Below the pieces are notes generated by a model. That model searched no databases, was not told the origin of the DNA, and saw nothing but the letters and a program-made list of their open reading frames with translations. The position numbers were made by a program, and so were the translations under genes. From NCBI GenBank assembly GCA_963597395.1, contig CAVBPX010000004.1, forward strand, positions 3,709 through 67,708: a DNA stretch of 64,000 nucleotides, read 5' to 3'. Every line of letters begins with the position of its first letter. Within the stretch, counting starts at the first letter, position 1. Shown piece after piece: positions 33,319 through 40,675 of the stretch. The DNA comes from Hallerella sp963597395 (GTDB taxonomy: Bacteria; Fibrobacterota; Fibrobacteria; Fibrobacterales; Fibrobacteraceae).

Positions 33319-34179
33319 ATGTTTAAAATCGATATGTCGGCAATAGACAAGCTCTTTGATTACGACGACTACCGCCGTTTTCTGAAGGACTACTTTGACG
33401 AGCAGAAGAAGTTGCGCGCCGTGTTTTCGCACCGCTTCTTTGCCGCCAAGGCGGGCTTCAGCTCGTCGTCCTATTGTCTCAACGTCATTCGCGGGCGTTT
33501 TAACCTGACCGAAAAGTCCATCGCCAAGATGACTAAGGCGATGGGCCTCAATCACGACCAGTCCAGGTATTTTGCGGCCCTCGTGGAATACAATCAGGCA
33601 AAGCGCGTCGAGGAACGCGAAAGCGCCTGGGACGAAATAGTCCAGATCCGTTCCAAGAGTGAATTTGTCCATGTTTCGAACGACCAGAAGGAATTTTTCT
33701 CGAAGTGGTACTATCCCATTTTGCGGGAATTAGTCTCCCATCCGGATTTTGACGGCGATATGACGCATCTCGCCCGGACGATTGTCCCCTCGATTTCGAC
33801 GGAAGAGGCTCGGACGGCGGTCGAAAACATGCTTCGCTGGAAACTTCTGGAGAAGGATTCCCGCGGAAAGTATCGGGCGACGTCGGTGATGCTCGACGCC
33901 AAAAAGGTCGCGCCCATGGATTTGCGGCAAATTCGCCGCGAATACGTGCAACAGGCGATTGGGGCCGTCGAAACGAAGAAGCCGAGCGAGCGTTTTGCCG
34001 CCTTCACGACCCTTGCGATGAGCGAAAAATCCTATGATTATGCCGTGAAGGTTTTGGAAGAGGCCCGGCAGAAGATCATTGCGAAGGCGTCGGACGATCC
34101 CGTGGTCGAAAAAATCTACGAGCTGATGATCGTCGCCTATCCGATGAGCGAAAAGCTGGGCAAGGAGAGCGGAAAATGA
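33319..34179 (+). CDS. TIGR02147-family (DUF4423) putative regulator
   Basis: A 286-residue protein of the TIGR02147 family, which is expanded in Fibrobacter. The N-terminal third resembles an XRE-like helix-turn-helix (FAAKAGFSSSSYCLNVIRGR followed by NLTEKSIAKMTKAMGL), then the typical QSRYFAALVEYNQAK; the rest is a helical DUF4423 region. No membrane segment is seen, so it is cytoplasmic and probably binds DNA. Its stop overlaps the start of a LamG lipoprotein gene (ATGA), implying a regulator-cell-surface protein pair. No clear ribosome binding site is seen, and another in-frame ATG lies at 33334. Confidence 0.82.
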   Translation: MFKIDMSAIDKLFDYDDYRRFLKDYFDEQKKLRAVFSHRFFAAKAGFSSSSYCLNVIRGRFNLTEKSIAKMTKAMGLNHDQSRYFAALVEYNQAKRVEERESAWDEIVQIRSKSEFVHVSNDQKEFFSKWYYPILRELVSHPDFDGDMTHLARTIVPSISTEEARTAVENMLRWKLLEKDSRGKYRATSVMLDAKKVAPMDLRQIRREYVQQAIGAVETKKPSERFAAFTTLAMSEKSYDYAVKVLEEARQKIIAKASDDPVVEKIYELMIVAYPMSEKLGKESGK

Positions 34180-35735
34180 AGCTTTCTATTTGGAATATCG
34201 CTTTGTGCGCGAGCTTTTTACCGATTGCTTTCGGATGCTCGGAAGATTCCCGGAACGCCGGCGGCGTGACGGACATCGGAAATTCGATTGCCGGAAACAT
34301 CGTGTTTGCGGACGGCGTAACGCCCGCTCGCGGGGCGCGGGTCGTTGCCTATGAGGATTCCTGGAAAAATCTCGGAATCGCGGACTCGGTGGAAGCCTTT
34401 GCCGACAGCCTCGGAAACTTTGTCCTGGAAAACGTTTCGGAAAACATGCGGGTGCTGTATGCGGCGGACCAGAACGAAAACGCGCTGGTCGATTTGCGCG
34501 GGGATACTCTTCGGGTCGTTCTCGGAAAAGCCAAGACGCTTGCCGGGAAAATGGCCACGGAGACGTCCGGATCCTTGCGCGTCGTCGGAACGAACCTTTT
34601 GGCTGCGGTAAATGCCGACGGGGAATTTTCTTTTGACTCGATTCCCTCGGGCGACATTTCGCTTTCCTATACAAAAAATTCGGCGCCGCGGTCGCGCTTT
34701 GACTTCAGGACGGTCGCCGCCCGCGAAGCGATTGACCTGCCCGCTCTCAAGACGTTCTCGGAGGCGGATTCCATTCTGGTCGTGGCGGACGCCGCCCTGT
34801 ATGCGGACACGTCACTCGGTGTCGCGCTTGGTACTTCGCTTTCGACGGCAATTTCCGTTTCGCTTTTGAGCTCCCCGACCGAGACGTTAAAAAACTTTGT
34901 GATGCCGGTGAAGTTCAACAACAAGATTGATTTTTCGGCATTTGCAAATCCGGATTCGTTCCGGGTGGTTTCGGAAAGCGGAGCCGTTCAAAAATTCGAA
35001 GTGGACTATTGGACGCCGCACGCGTCCCAGGGCGTTTTGTGGGTGCGGCTCGATTCGCTTGTCTCCGGAACCGAGAATGTTAATTTGTACTTAATCCATC
35101 GGGATGATTCCGGGGCCCGCGACCGGGCGTTTTCGGTTTCGGATTCCGTTCTCGCGGCCGTTCACATGAACGGCGATGCGCGCCTTTACTCCGCTTCGGA
35201 TTCCAACCGCGCCTATGGCCTTATCGGATACGGGACAACCGTCCTTCCGGGGCAATACATTCCGCTCGATTCCGTGAATCCTTTTACGGGCGACTTTACG
35301 CTTTCCCTGTGGGCACTGTGGAACGGACCGGATGATTCGCATCAGGTACTTTTTGCGCGCCGCGCCACGGCGGATTCCATCGTGTTCCAGTGGTATTTCG
35401 ACAACATCAATTCGGCGTTTGCCGTTTACAACGTTTTGCATTGGGATTCCATTGCGGGTGCGGCCGCGGCAGTCGATACGACGCGTTGGAACCTCTTGAG
35501 CCTCGTCTCGCGGAACGATTCCGTTTCGATGTTCGTCAACGGAACGCAGGTCGGAGAAACGGTGCCGTTCGAACTTTCCCACACGGACGCCGATGTGCCG
35601 TTCAGGGTCGGCGGAAACGACGTGGCGGAAGAATCGTGGAACGGCGCTGTCGATGAAATCCATGTGACGGCAAAGGCCCGGTCCGCGGAGTGGATCCGCA
35701 TGGAATACGAAACGCAGCGCGCCGCGGCAAACTGA
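34176..35735 (+). CDS. Lipoprotein with DUF2341 and LamG-like domains
   Basis: A 519-residue lipoprotein: signal peptide with lipobox AFGC-S (cysteine at residue 21), a carboxypeptidase-regulatory-like beta domain (GNIVFADGVTPARGARVVAY, about residues 35-105), a DUF2341-like segment (about 240-310, NKIDFSAFANPDSFRVV and YWTPHASQGVLWVRL), and a LamG/concanavalin-like lectin domain (about 320-515, GDFTLSLWALWNGPDD and WNGAVDEIHVTAKARS). It is likely surface exposed and could bind carbohydrate; substrate unknown. It is coupled to the TIGR02147 gene by a four-base overlap. A hairpin follows, but its T-run serves the opposite strand. Confidence 0.83.
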   Translation: MKLSIWNIALCASFLPIAFGCSEDSRNAGGVTDIGNSIAGNIVFADGVTPARGARVVAYEDSWKNLGIADSVEAFADSLGNFVLENVSENMRVLYAADQNENALVDLRGDTLRVVLGKAKTLAGKMATETSGSLRVVGTNLLAAVNADGEFSFDSIPSGDISLSYTKNSAPRSRFDFRTVAAREAIDLPALKTFSEADSILVVADAALYADTSLGVALGTSLSTAISVSLLSSPTETLKNFVMPVKFNNKIDFSAFANPDSFRVVSESGAVQKFEVDYWTPHASQGVLWVRLDSLVSGTENVNLYLIHRDDSGARDRAFSVSDSVLAAVHMNGDARLYSASDSNRAYGLIGYGTTVLPGQYIPLDSVNPFTGDFTLSLWALWNGPDDSHQVLFARRATADSIVFQWYFDNINSAFAVYNVLHWDSIAGAAAAVDTTRWNLLSLVSRNDSVSMFVNGTQVGETVPFELSHTDADVPFRVGGNDVAEESWNGAVDEIHVTAKARSAEWIRMEYETQRAAAN

Positions 35736-35741
35736 TCTTGT

Positions 35742-35772
35742 AAAACAAAAAACGGACGGCCGAAGCCGTCCG
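35742..35772 (-). terminator. Intrinsic terminator of the ferredoxin gene
   Basis: Read on the minus strand, CGGACGGC-TTCG-GCCGTCCG forms a perfect eight-base stem with a stable UUCG tetraloop, followed by TTTTTTGTTTT. On the plus strand it lacks a T-run and may still slow the LamG lipoprotein transcript. It lies 24 bases after the ferredoxin stop. Confidence 0.9.
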
Positions 35773-35796
35773 CCCGCAAAGGATAACGGTATGAAG

Positions 35797-35994
35797 TTAT
35801 TCGTACTTGATGACCTGGGCCGGGCATCCTTCCGCCGCGGCCTTGATGTCTTCTTCGTATTGCGAAAAATCAACGCCTTCGTTGACTTTCATCTTGTCCG
35901 GAACGCTAAAGACCGCGTCGCAGGTGCCTTCGCACGCGCCGCAGGAAACGCATTCGTCGTTCGATTCATCAAGCCAAACTTTTTTAATTGCCAT
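35797..35994 (-). CDS. Small [4Fe-4S] ferredoxin
   Basis: A 65-residue acidic electron carrier. One cluster is expected from CVSCGACEGTCD near the N-terminus and a distal CP at AAEGCPAQVIKYE; the spacing is that of single-cluster ferredoxins. The upstream in-frame ATG at 36027 would add 11 unrelated residues, while ATG at 35994 is preceded by GAAGG on the minus strand. It is transcribed away from argB from a shared upstream region. Confidence 0.9.
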   Translation of the reverse strand: MAIKKVWLDESNDECVSCGACEGTCDAVFSVPDKMKVNEGVDFSQYEEDIKAAAEGCPAQVIKYE

Positions 35995-36061
35995 AGATTT
36001 GCCTTCATGTGGTTGTGAACGTTTCAAAAGGTCTGTTTTGGAACATTCGGGTGGAACATTT

Positions 36062-36082
36062 CCCTGAATATAAATAAATTTG
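36062..36082. promoter_or_regulatory. Divergent promoter region, ferredoxin / argB
   Basis: On the plus strand TAAATTTG (36075-36082) fits TAnnTTTG and would serve argB. On the minus strand TATATTCAG (ending at 36064) would serve the ferredoxin gene. The TTG at 36080 that could open a longer argB frame lies inside the plus-strand box, which argues against it as a start. Confidence 0.4.
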
Positions 36083-36112
36083 AGCGAAAAGAAAATAGAG
36101 GTTTATCGAGAA

Positions 36113-36889
36113 ATGAAAACGGTTGTCGTCAAAATCGGCGGAAGCCTTGCCATTGACGAGGCAAAGCTTTTGGATTTTACCCGTTCGGTTGCCCGCCTGC
36201 CCGCGTTGGGCTACCGGGTCGCTGTCGTTCACGGCGGCGGCAAGGACATTAACGAGAACATTGCGCTTCTCGCCGAGGAACCGCATTTTATCGAAGGCTT
36301 GCGCGTAACGACTCCGGGCATCATGAAGATGGTGGAAATGACCCTTTCCGGACACGTGAACAAGAAGCTCGTCCGGATGCTCGAAAACGAAGGCGCTTCG
36401 GCGGTCGGCATCTCGGGCGTCGATGGAAAACTTTTTGAAGCGGAAAAGCGAAAGGGAAAGGTCGATCTCGGGCAGGTCGGAAACATTTTTCGCGTAAATC
36501 CGAAAATCGTCGAAGACCTCTGGAATGCCGGCTGGATTCCCGTGATCAGTCCCGTTTCGATTGGGGATGGCGTCGCGTGGAACGTGAATGCGGATACGGC
36601 CGCGTCCGAACTTGCCGTTGCGCTCGGAGTCGATAAGTTTTTGCTCGTAAGCGATGTTCCGGGCGTTCTCGACAAGGAAAAAAGGCTCGTTTCGACTCTC
36701 GACGAGGCGAAGGTCGAGGAACTGATTTCCGACGGAACTATTAGCGGCGGCATGATTCCCAAGGTTCGCGAAAGCATCGGAGCCATCAAACGCGGCCTCG
36801 GCGAAATTCACATCCTCGGATGGAAAGATGCGGATTCCTTTGTAAAACAGATCAGCGGAGAAATCAATTATGGAACAATCCTCTCTTAA
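36113..36889 (+). CDS. argB: N-acetylglutamate kinase
   Basis: ArgB (258 aa from ATG 36113, the usual length) phosphorylates N-acetyl-L-glutamate, the second step of arginine synthesis. Family motifs: VVKIGGSL (ATP binding), VVHGGGKDI and GMIPKVRESIGAIKRG near the C-terminus. The open frame extends to a TTG at 36080, but this overlaps the proposed promoter and would add 11 residues outside the fold. Its 3' end overlaps argD by 20 bases. No argC or argJ lies nearby. Confidence 0.95.
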   Translation: MKTVVVKIGGSLAIDEAKLLDFTRSVARLPALGYRVAVVHGGGKDINENIALLAEEPHFIEGLRVTTPGIMKMVEMTLSGHVNKKLVRMLENEGASAVGISGVDGKLFEAEKRKGKVDLGQVGNIFRVNPKIVEDLWNAGWIPVISPVSIGDGVAWNVNADTAASELAVALGVDKFLLVSDVPGVLDKEKRLVSTLDEAKVEELISDGTISGGMIPKVRESIGAIKRGLGEIHILGWKDADSFVKQISGEINYGTILS

Positions 36890-38078
36890 GAATCTTTTGA
36901 AGAAAGATGCGGCGGTGATTGCGCCGCTTTACGGAAAGCCCGATGTCGATTTTGTCCGCGGACGAGGAAGCTATCTGTTTGACGCCGACGGAAAGGCGTA
37001 TCTGGATTTTGTGGCGGGCATTGCCGTAAACGCTCTTGGACATCAAAACGAGGGCATTTTGAACGCAATTCGCGAACAGTCGGAGCGGTTCGTCCATCTG
37101 AGCAATCTCTATCCGAACTTTCCGCAAATTCGCCTGGCCGAAAAGCTTTTGGAACTGACAAAATTTGACAAGGCCTTTTTCTGCAATTCGGGAACGGAAG
37201 CGAACGAAGGCTGCATCAAGTTTGCGCGTAAATATTTTTATCGCAAGGGCGAAACGAACCGTCAAAAGATTATCACGTTTGTGAACAGTTTTCACGGTCG
37301 GACGTTTGCTGCGCTTTCCGCAACGGGACAGCCTGCCATCCGGGAAGGCTTTGGCGATATGCCGGGCGACTTTGTGCACGTTCCATGGAACGACGTCAAG
37401 GCCCTGACCGCCGAAGTCGATGAAAACACGTGCGCCATTATGCTCGAATCCCTCGCCGCCGAAGGCGGCGTGATGACCCTTTCTTCCGAGATGGTCGAAG
37501 CGATTCACGCATTGCGCGAAAAGTTCGGATGCCTTGTGATTGTCGATGAGGTGCAGGCCGGCATGGGACGTCTCGGAACGTTCCTCGGAAGTGAAAAGTG
37601 CGGACTTCGCCCCGACCTGGTTTCGCTTGCAAAGGCTCTCGGCGCGGGCCTTCCCCTCGGCGCGGTTCTTCTCCGTCAAAAAATTGCCGACGAGCTCCGC
37701 CCGGGCGATCACGGCACCACGTTCGGCGGAAATCCCGTCGCCTGTGCAGCGGGTCTCTCGGTCGTAAACCAGATTTCCGCTCCGGGATTTTTGGAAAACG
37801 TGAAGAAACGTTCCGAACAGTTAAAGGCCGGTCTCGAAAAGCTTGTCGAACGCTTTGACTTTCTCGGAAGCATCCGCGGCTCGGGCCTTTTGCTCGGAAT
37901 TCCGATGGACGCGTCAAAGCCCGTGAACGACCTGATTTCCGCGGCCCGGTCCGAAGGACTGCTCGTCCTGAGCGCCAAGGGAAACGTCGTCCGGCTGCTT
38001 CCTCCGTTAAACGTGAGCGAAGCGGAGTGTGCGGAAGCCCTTCAAAAGCTCGAAAGGGCGTTCGAAAAGATCGCCTGA
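36870..38078 (+). CDS. argD: Acetylornithine aminotransferase
   Basis: ArgD (402 aa) is a class III PLP-dependent aminotransferase converting N-acetylglutamate semialdehyde to N-acetylornithine. It shows FVAGIAVNALGHQ, FCNSGTEANE, SFHGRTFAALSATGQ, the VIVDEVQAGMGR segment and the PLP lysine region SLAKALGAGLPLGAVL. Overlap with argB by 20 bases and shared pathway make an operon certain. Succinyldiaminopimelate aminotransferase activity is a known side role of the family. Confidence 0.95.
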   Translation: MEQSSLKNLLKKDAAVIAPLYGKPDVDFVRGRGSYLFDADGKAYLDFVAGIAVNALGHQNEGILNAIREQSERFVHLSNLYPNFPQIRLAEKLLELTKFDKAFFCNSGTEANEGCIKFARKYFYRKGETNRQKIITFVNSFHGRTFAALSATGQPAIREGFGDMPGDFVHVPWNDVKALTAEVDENTCAIMLESLAAEGGVMTLSSEMVEAIHALREKFGCLVIVDEVQAGMGRLGTFLGSEKCGLRPDLVSLAKALGAGLPLGAVLLRQKIADELRPGDHGTTFGGNPVACAAGLSVVNQISAPGFLENVKKRSEQLKAGLEKLVERFDFLGSIRGSGLLLGIPMDASKPVNDLISAARSEGLLVLSAKGNVVRLLPPLNVSEAECAEALQKLERAFEKIA

Positions 38079-38094
38079 TGGGCGCGAAAGCCTT

Positions 38095-39150
38095 TTAGGG
38101 CTTTACGGCGCTCCCGTTCAGTTTGTAGTAGCGGACGGCTTTCCCCTTGAGGGAGGGCGTCCGCTTTATTTTTTTGATGCTTGCGGGTTCCGGGGAATTC
38201 CATTTCTTGAGGGAGTCCAGTCCCGCGTTTCCCAAAACGGCGAGGTCGTAGCCGATGACCTTTACGGCTCCTGCCGCCTTGGCCGTATCCGCCTGGGCTT
38301 TTAACCTGTCCGAACTTTCGAGCGCATGGTTGTCGCTCACCTTGAAAAGTTCCTCATCGACCCAAAATTCCACGCCGTAGAGGTCGCATGCGGATTTTAC
38401 CGCCCGCTCGTAATTTCCGACGTTTGAAATGTCCGCATGGGTGTTTCCGTTGTCGTTTGCACCGATGCCGTCCTGCACCGCGACCACATCGGGCTTAAAT
38501 CCCGCTTCAAAAAGGGACTTGAAAAATCCGCTCAGCTTTTCGGGCGTTTCGAGATTCTGGTTGTAGAACGGAGCGACCATCACCTTCCAGCCCTTGGACT
38601 GCGCATGCTTTGTAATCGGGGTCAAAAAGTGCGAGGCGAGACCTTCGATGGTCGCATAGCTCTGAAGCCCGTCCCAATAATACCTGGCAATTTCCTGCGG
38701 AATATAGACGCCCTGAATGACGGTTTCTGTTCCGTACAAATTAAACAGTTCGTCCAGAACCTTGATGTTCCGCTCGGCAAGCGTGTCGAGTTCCGTAACG
38801 GTCGGCGGAGTGTACCAGTTTTCGCCGTTGTAGTAGAGCCCGAGCCACAGCGTCGTTCCCGCTTCCTTTGCGGCCTGGATGCTCTTCGGGAAAAGCTGGT
38901 TGTTTTTGTATTGGGTGTTTTGCAAAAAATCCAGGTCGGACGGGTAGTAAAGATGCGTCTTTTCGACGGCCGCATATTGCAGGACGACTTCCGTCATGCC
39001 GAGGTCTTGCAAGCGCTTGTGCATGTTGGTGATGGAATCCTGCGTCTGGTAGGCCGTAGTCCACCCGGCGTCAAAAACACCGTCAAGTCCGCCGGCCCAG
39101 AGGGTCGCCGCGGAGAATGCGGAAAGAAGAAGCGTTTTGAAAAGTCTCAT
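38095..39150 (-). CDS. Secreted DUF4434 (glycosidase-like TIM-barrel) protein
   Basis: A 351-residue exported protein. Signal peptide MRLFKTLLLSAFSAATLWA is followed by a DUF4434-type region, distantly related to TIM-barrel glycoside hydrolases: FDAGWTTAYQTQDSITNMHK, LGMTEVVLQYAAVE, a LWLGLYYNGENWY strand and GVYIPQEIARYYW with a possible acidic catalytic residue, then FKPDVVAVQDGIGAND. The substrate is unknown; a carbohydrate is likely by fold. The start at 39150 is preferred over 39180 because it begins the signal peptide. A TATATT box lies seven bases upstream and no ribosome binding site is seen. Confidence 0.75.
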   Translation of the reverse strand: MRLFKTLLLSAFSAATLWAGGLDGVFDAGWTTAYQTQDSITNMHKRLQDLGMTEVVLQYAAVEKTHLYYPSDLDFLQNTQYKNNQLFPKSIQAAKEAGTTLWLGLYYNGENWYTPPTVTELDTLAERNIKVLDELFNLYGTETVIQGVYIPQEIARYYWDGLQSYATIEGLASHFLTPITKHAQSKGWKVMVAPFYNQNLETPEKLSGFFKSLFEAGFKPDVVAVQDGIGANDNGNTHADISNVGNYERAVKSACDLYGVEFWVDEELFKVSDNHALESSDRLKAQADTAKAAGAVKVIGYDLAVLGNAGLDSLKKWNSPEPASIKKIKRTPSLKGKAVRYYKLNGSAVKP

Positions 39151-39157
39151 ACCATTG

Positions 39158-39163
39158 AATATA
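39158..39163 (-). promoter_or_regulatory. TATATT box upstream of the DUF4434 gene
   Basis: On the minus strand TATATT ends seven bases before the ATG at 39150, with no ribosome binding site between, again pointing to a leaderless transcript. Confidence 0.4.
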
Positions 39164-39247
39164 AGGTTTTTTCTTCCCAAAAAATCGCCAGGATTCCGCT
39201 TTGCACGCGATTTTTCACAAATGCCTTTTTCTTCAGGCCGAATTTTA

Positions 39248-39255
39248 TATTTTTG
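39248..39255 (+). promoter_or_regulatory. TATTTTTG box upstream of glmM
   Basis: TATATTTTTG at 39246-39255 contains the same TATTTTTG octamer as in front of tRNA-Leu and the flippase gene. It would give a leader of about 60 bases that includes the dispersed element at 39264-39300. Confidence 0.45.
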
Positions 39256-39263
39256 AAAGAAAT

Positions 39264-39300
39264 GGGAACCTCTAAAAATTGCTTTGGTTTAGCGGTGACC
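39264..39300 (+). repeat. Dispersed intergenic element, copy A (37 bp)
   Basis: It begins GGGAACCTCTAAAAATTG and ends TTTAGCGGTGACC. The first 25 bases are identical to the inverted copy at 52946-52970, and the end matches 52900-52912 with two changes. The two ends are imperfect inverted repeats of each other. It lies in the glmM leader. Confidence 0.75.
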
Positions 39301-39320
39301 AAAAATCAAAAGGTTTGATA

Positions 39321-40664
39321 ATGTCTGTTTTAATGCGTTCTGTTTCGGGAATCCGCGGAATTGTCGGGGATACCCTGACCCCGCAGGTTCTGGTAAACCA
39401 TGTGAAGGCTTTTTTGGAAGTGACCGGTGCGCGGAAGGTTGTCATTGGACGCGACAGCCGTCCGACGGGGGAGGCCATTGTCTCGTTTGTCTCGGGCCTT
39501 TGCCGTCTTGCCGGTGCCGATGTAATTGACGTCGGCTTGGCGACGACCCCGAGCGTCGAACTTTTTGTGACAAGGCTTCACGCCGATGCCGGTATCATCA
39601 TTACGGCAAGCCACAATCCGCTGGAGTGGAACGCTCTCAAGTTTTTGGACCAGAAGGGCATTTTCCTCGGCCCGGACGAGGTCAAGGAACTCTTTGCCCT
39701 GGCGGATTCCGAAAAGTTCGTTTACCCGGACTACCGCCAGATGGGAAGCTTTGAACGACTCCCGGATGCGGATGCGTTCCACATCGACGATACGCTCGCC
39801 ATTCCCTTTATAGACGTGGAAGCCATTCGAAAAAAGAAGTTCCGGGTGGCGGTCGATGCCGTGAACGGCGCAGGCTCCTACATTGTGCCGCGGCTTCTCG
39901 AAAAGCTCGGTTGCGAAGTCTTTCGCGTGAACTGCACTCCGGACGGAACGTTTCCGCGCGGGCCCGAGCCGATTCCTTCGAACCTCGGCGACCTCGGGAA
40001 AACGGTTCGCGAAAACGGATGTGCCGTGGGCTTTGCCGTCGATCCCGATGCGGATCGGTGTGCGCTGGTGGATGGCGCGGGGAACGCAATCGGTGAGGAA
40101 TATACGCTTGCCATTGCGACGGATGCGGTTCTTTCCAAAAAGAAAGGCCCGGTTTGCGTCAACCTTTCGACGTCCCGGATGAGCGCCGATGTCGCCGAAA
40201 GTTTTGGCGTGGGATTTTCCCGCGCAAAAGTGGGCGAGGTGAACGTGAGCCTCCAAATGATGAAGGAAGGCTGTATCGTCGGCGGGGAAGGGAACGGCGG
40301 CGTGATTTTGCCCGCGGTGCATTACGGTCGCGATTCGCTCGTGTCGGCAGCCCTTGTGCTCGCCTGGATGGCGGAGCATGACGGCGGTCCCGAAAAATTC
40401 AAGGCGGAGCATCCGAGTTACGCGATGCCCAAAAAGAAGTTTCCGCTCGGCGAAAAACCCGTGAAAAAGGTCTTTGAAGAAGTGGCGAAGGAATTTTCGG
40501 GTTGGGAAACGGATACGCGCGACGGCCTTTGGCTCGGGAAGGGCAAAAGCTTTGTCCATGTCCGCGCGTCCAATACGGAACCCGTCATTCGTGTGATTTC
40601 CGAGGCTCCGACCGAGGCGGAAGCCGAAGAACTCTGTCAAAAAGTGGAATCAAAAATTCATTAG
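39321..40664 (+). CDS. glmM: Phosphoglucosamine mutase-type phosphohexomutase
   Basis: A 447-residue alpha-D-phosphohexomutase. All four functional loops are present: phosphoserine loop TASHNPLEWNALK, metal-binding DPDADRCALVDG, sugar-binding GEGNGGV and phosphate-binding RASNTEPVIRV. GlmM turns glucosamine-6-phosphate into glucosamine-1-phosphate; direct linkage to glmS (12 bases) favours this over phosphomannomutase. The ATG at 39321 follows AAAAGG; the earlier in-frame start at 39279 lies in the dispersed element. Confidence 0.88.
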   Translation: MSVLMRSVSGIRGIVGDTLTPQVLVNHVKAFLEVTGARKVVIGRDSRPTGEAIVSFVSGLCRLAGADVIDVGLATTPSVELFVTRLHADAGIIITASHNPLEWNALKFLDQKGIFLGPDEVKELFALADSEKFVYPDYRQMGSFERLPDADAFHIDDTLAIPFIDVEAIRKKKFRVAVDAVNGAGSYIVPRLLEKLGCEVFRVNCTPDGTFPRGPEPIPSNLGDLGKTVRENGCAVGFAVDPDADRCALVDGAGNAIGEEYTLAIATDAVLSKKKGPVCVNLSTSRMSADVAESFGVGFSRAKVGEVNVSLQMMKEGCIVGGEGNGGVILPAVHYGRDSLVSAALVLAWMAEHDGGPEKFKAEHPSYAMPKKKFPLGEKPVKKVFEEVAKEFSGWETDTRDGLWLGKGKSFVHVRASNTEPVIRVISEAPTEAEAEELCQKVESKIH

Positions 40665-40675
40665 GGGTTTTGGAT

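Noticed and set aside
32042..35735. Genomic island carrying defence genes
   Set aside because: No integrase, transposase, direct repeats or tRNA boundary; only one remnant gene suggests past transfer.
36080..36112. Longer argB start at TTG 36080
   Set aside because: The codon lies inside the TAAATTTG promoter-like box and adds residues outside the kinase fold.
38087..38104. Six-base hairpin (AAAGCC/GGCTTT) between argD and the DUF4434 gene
   Set aside because: Short, overlaps a stop codon and has no T-run; too weak to call a terminator.
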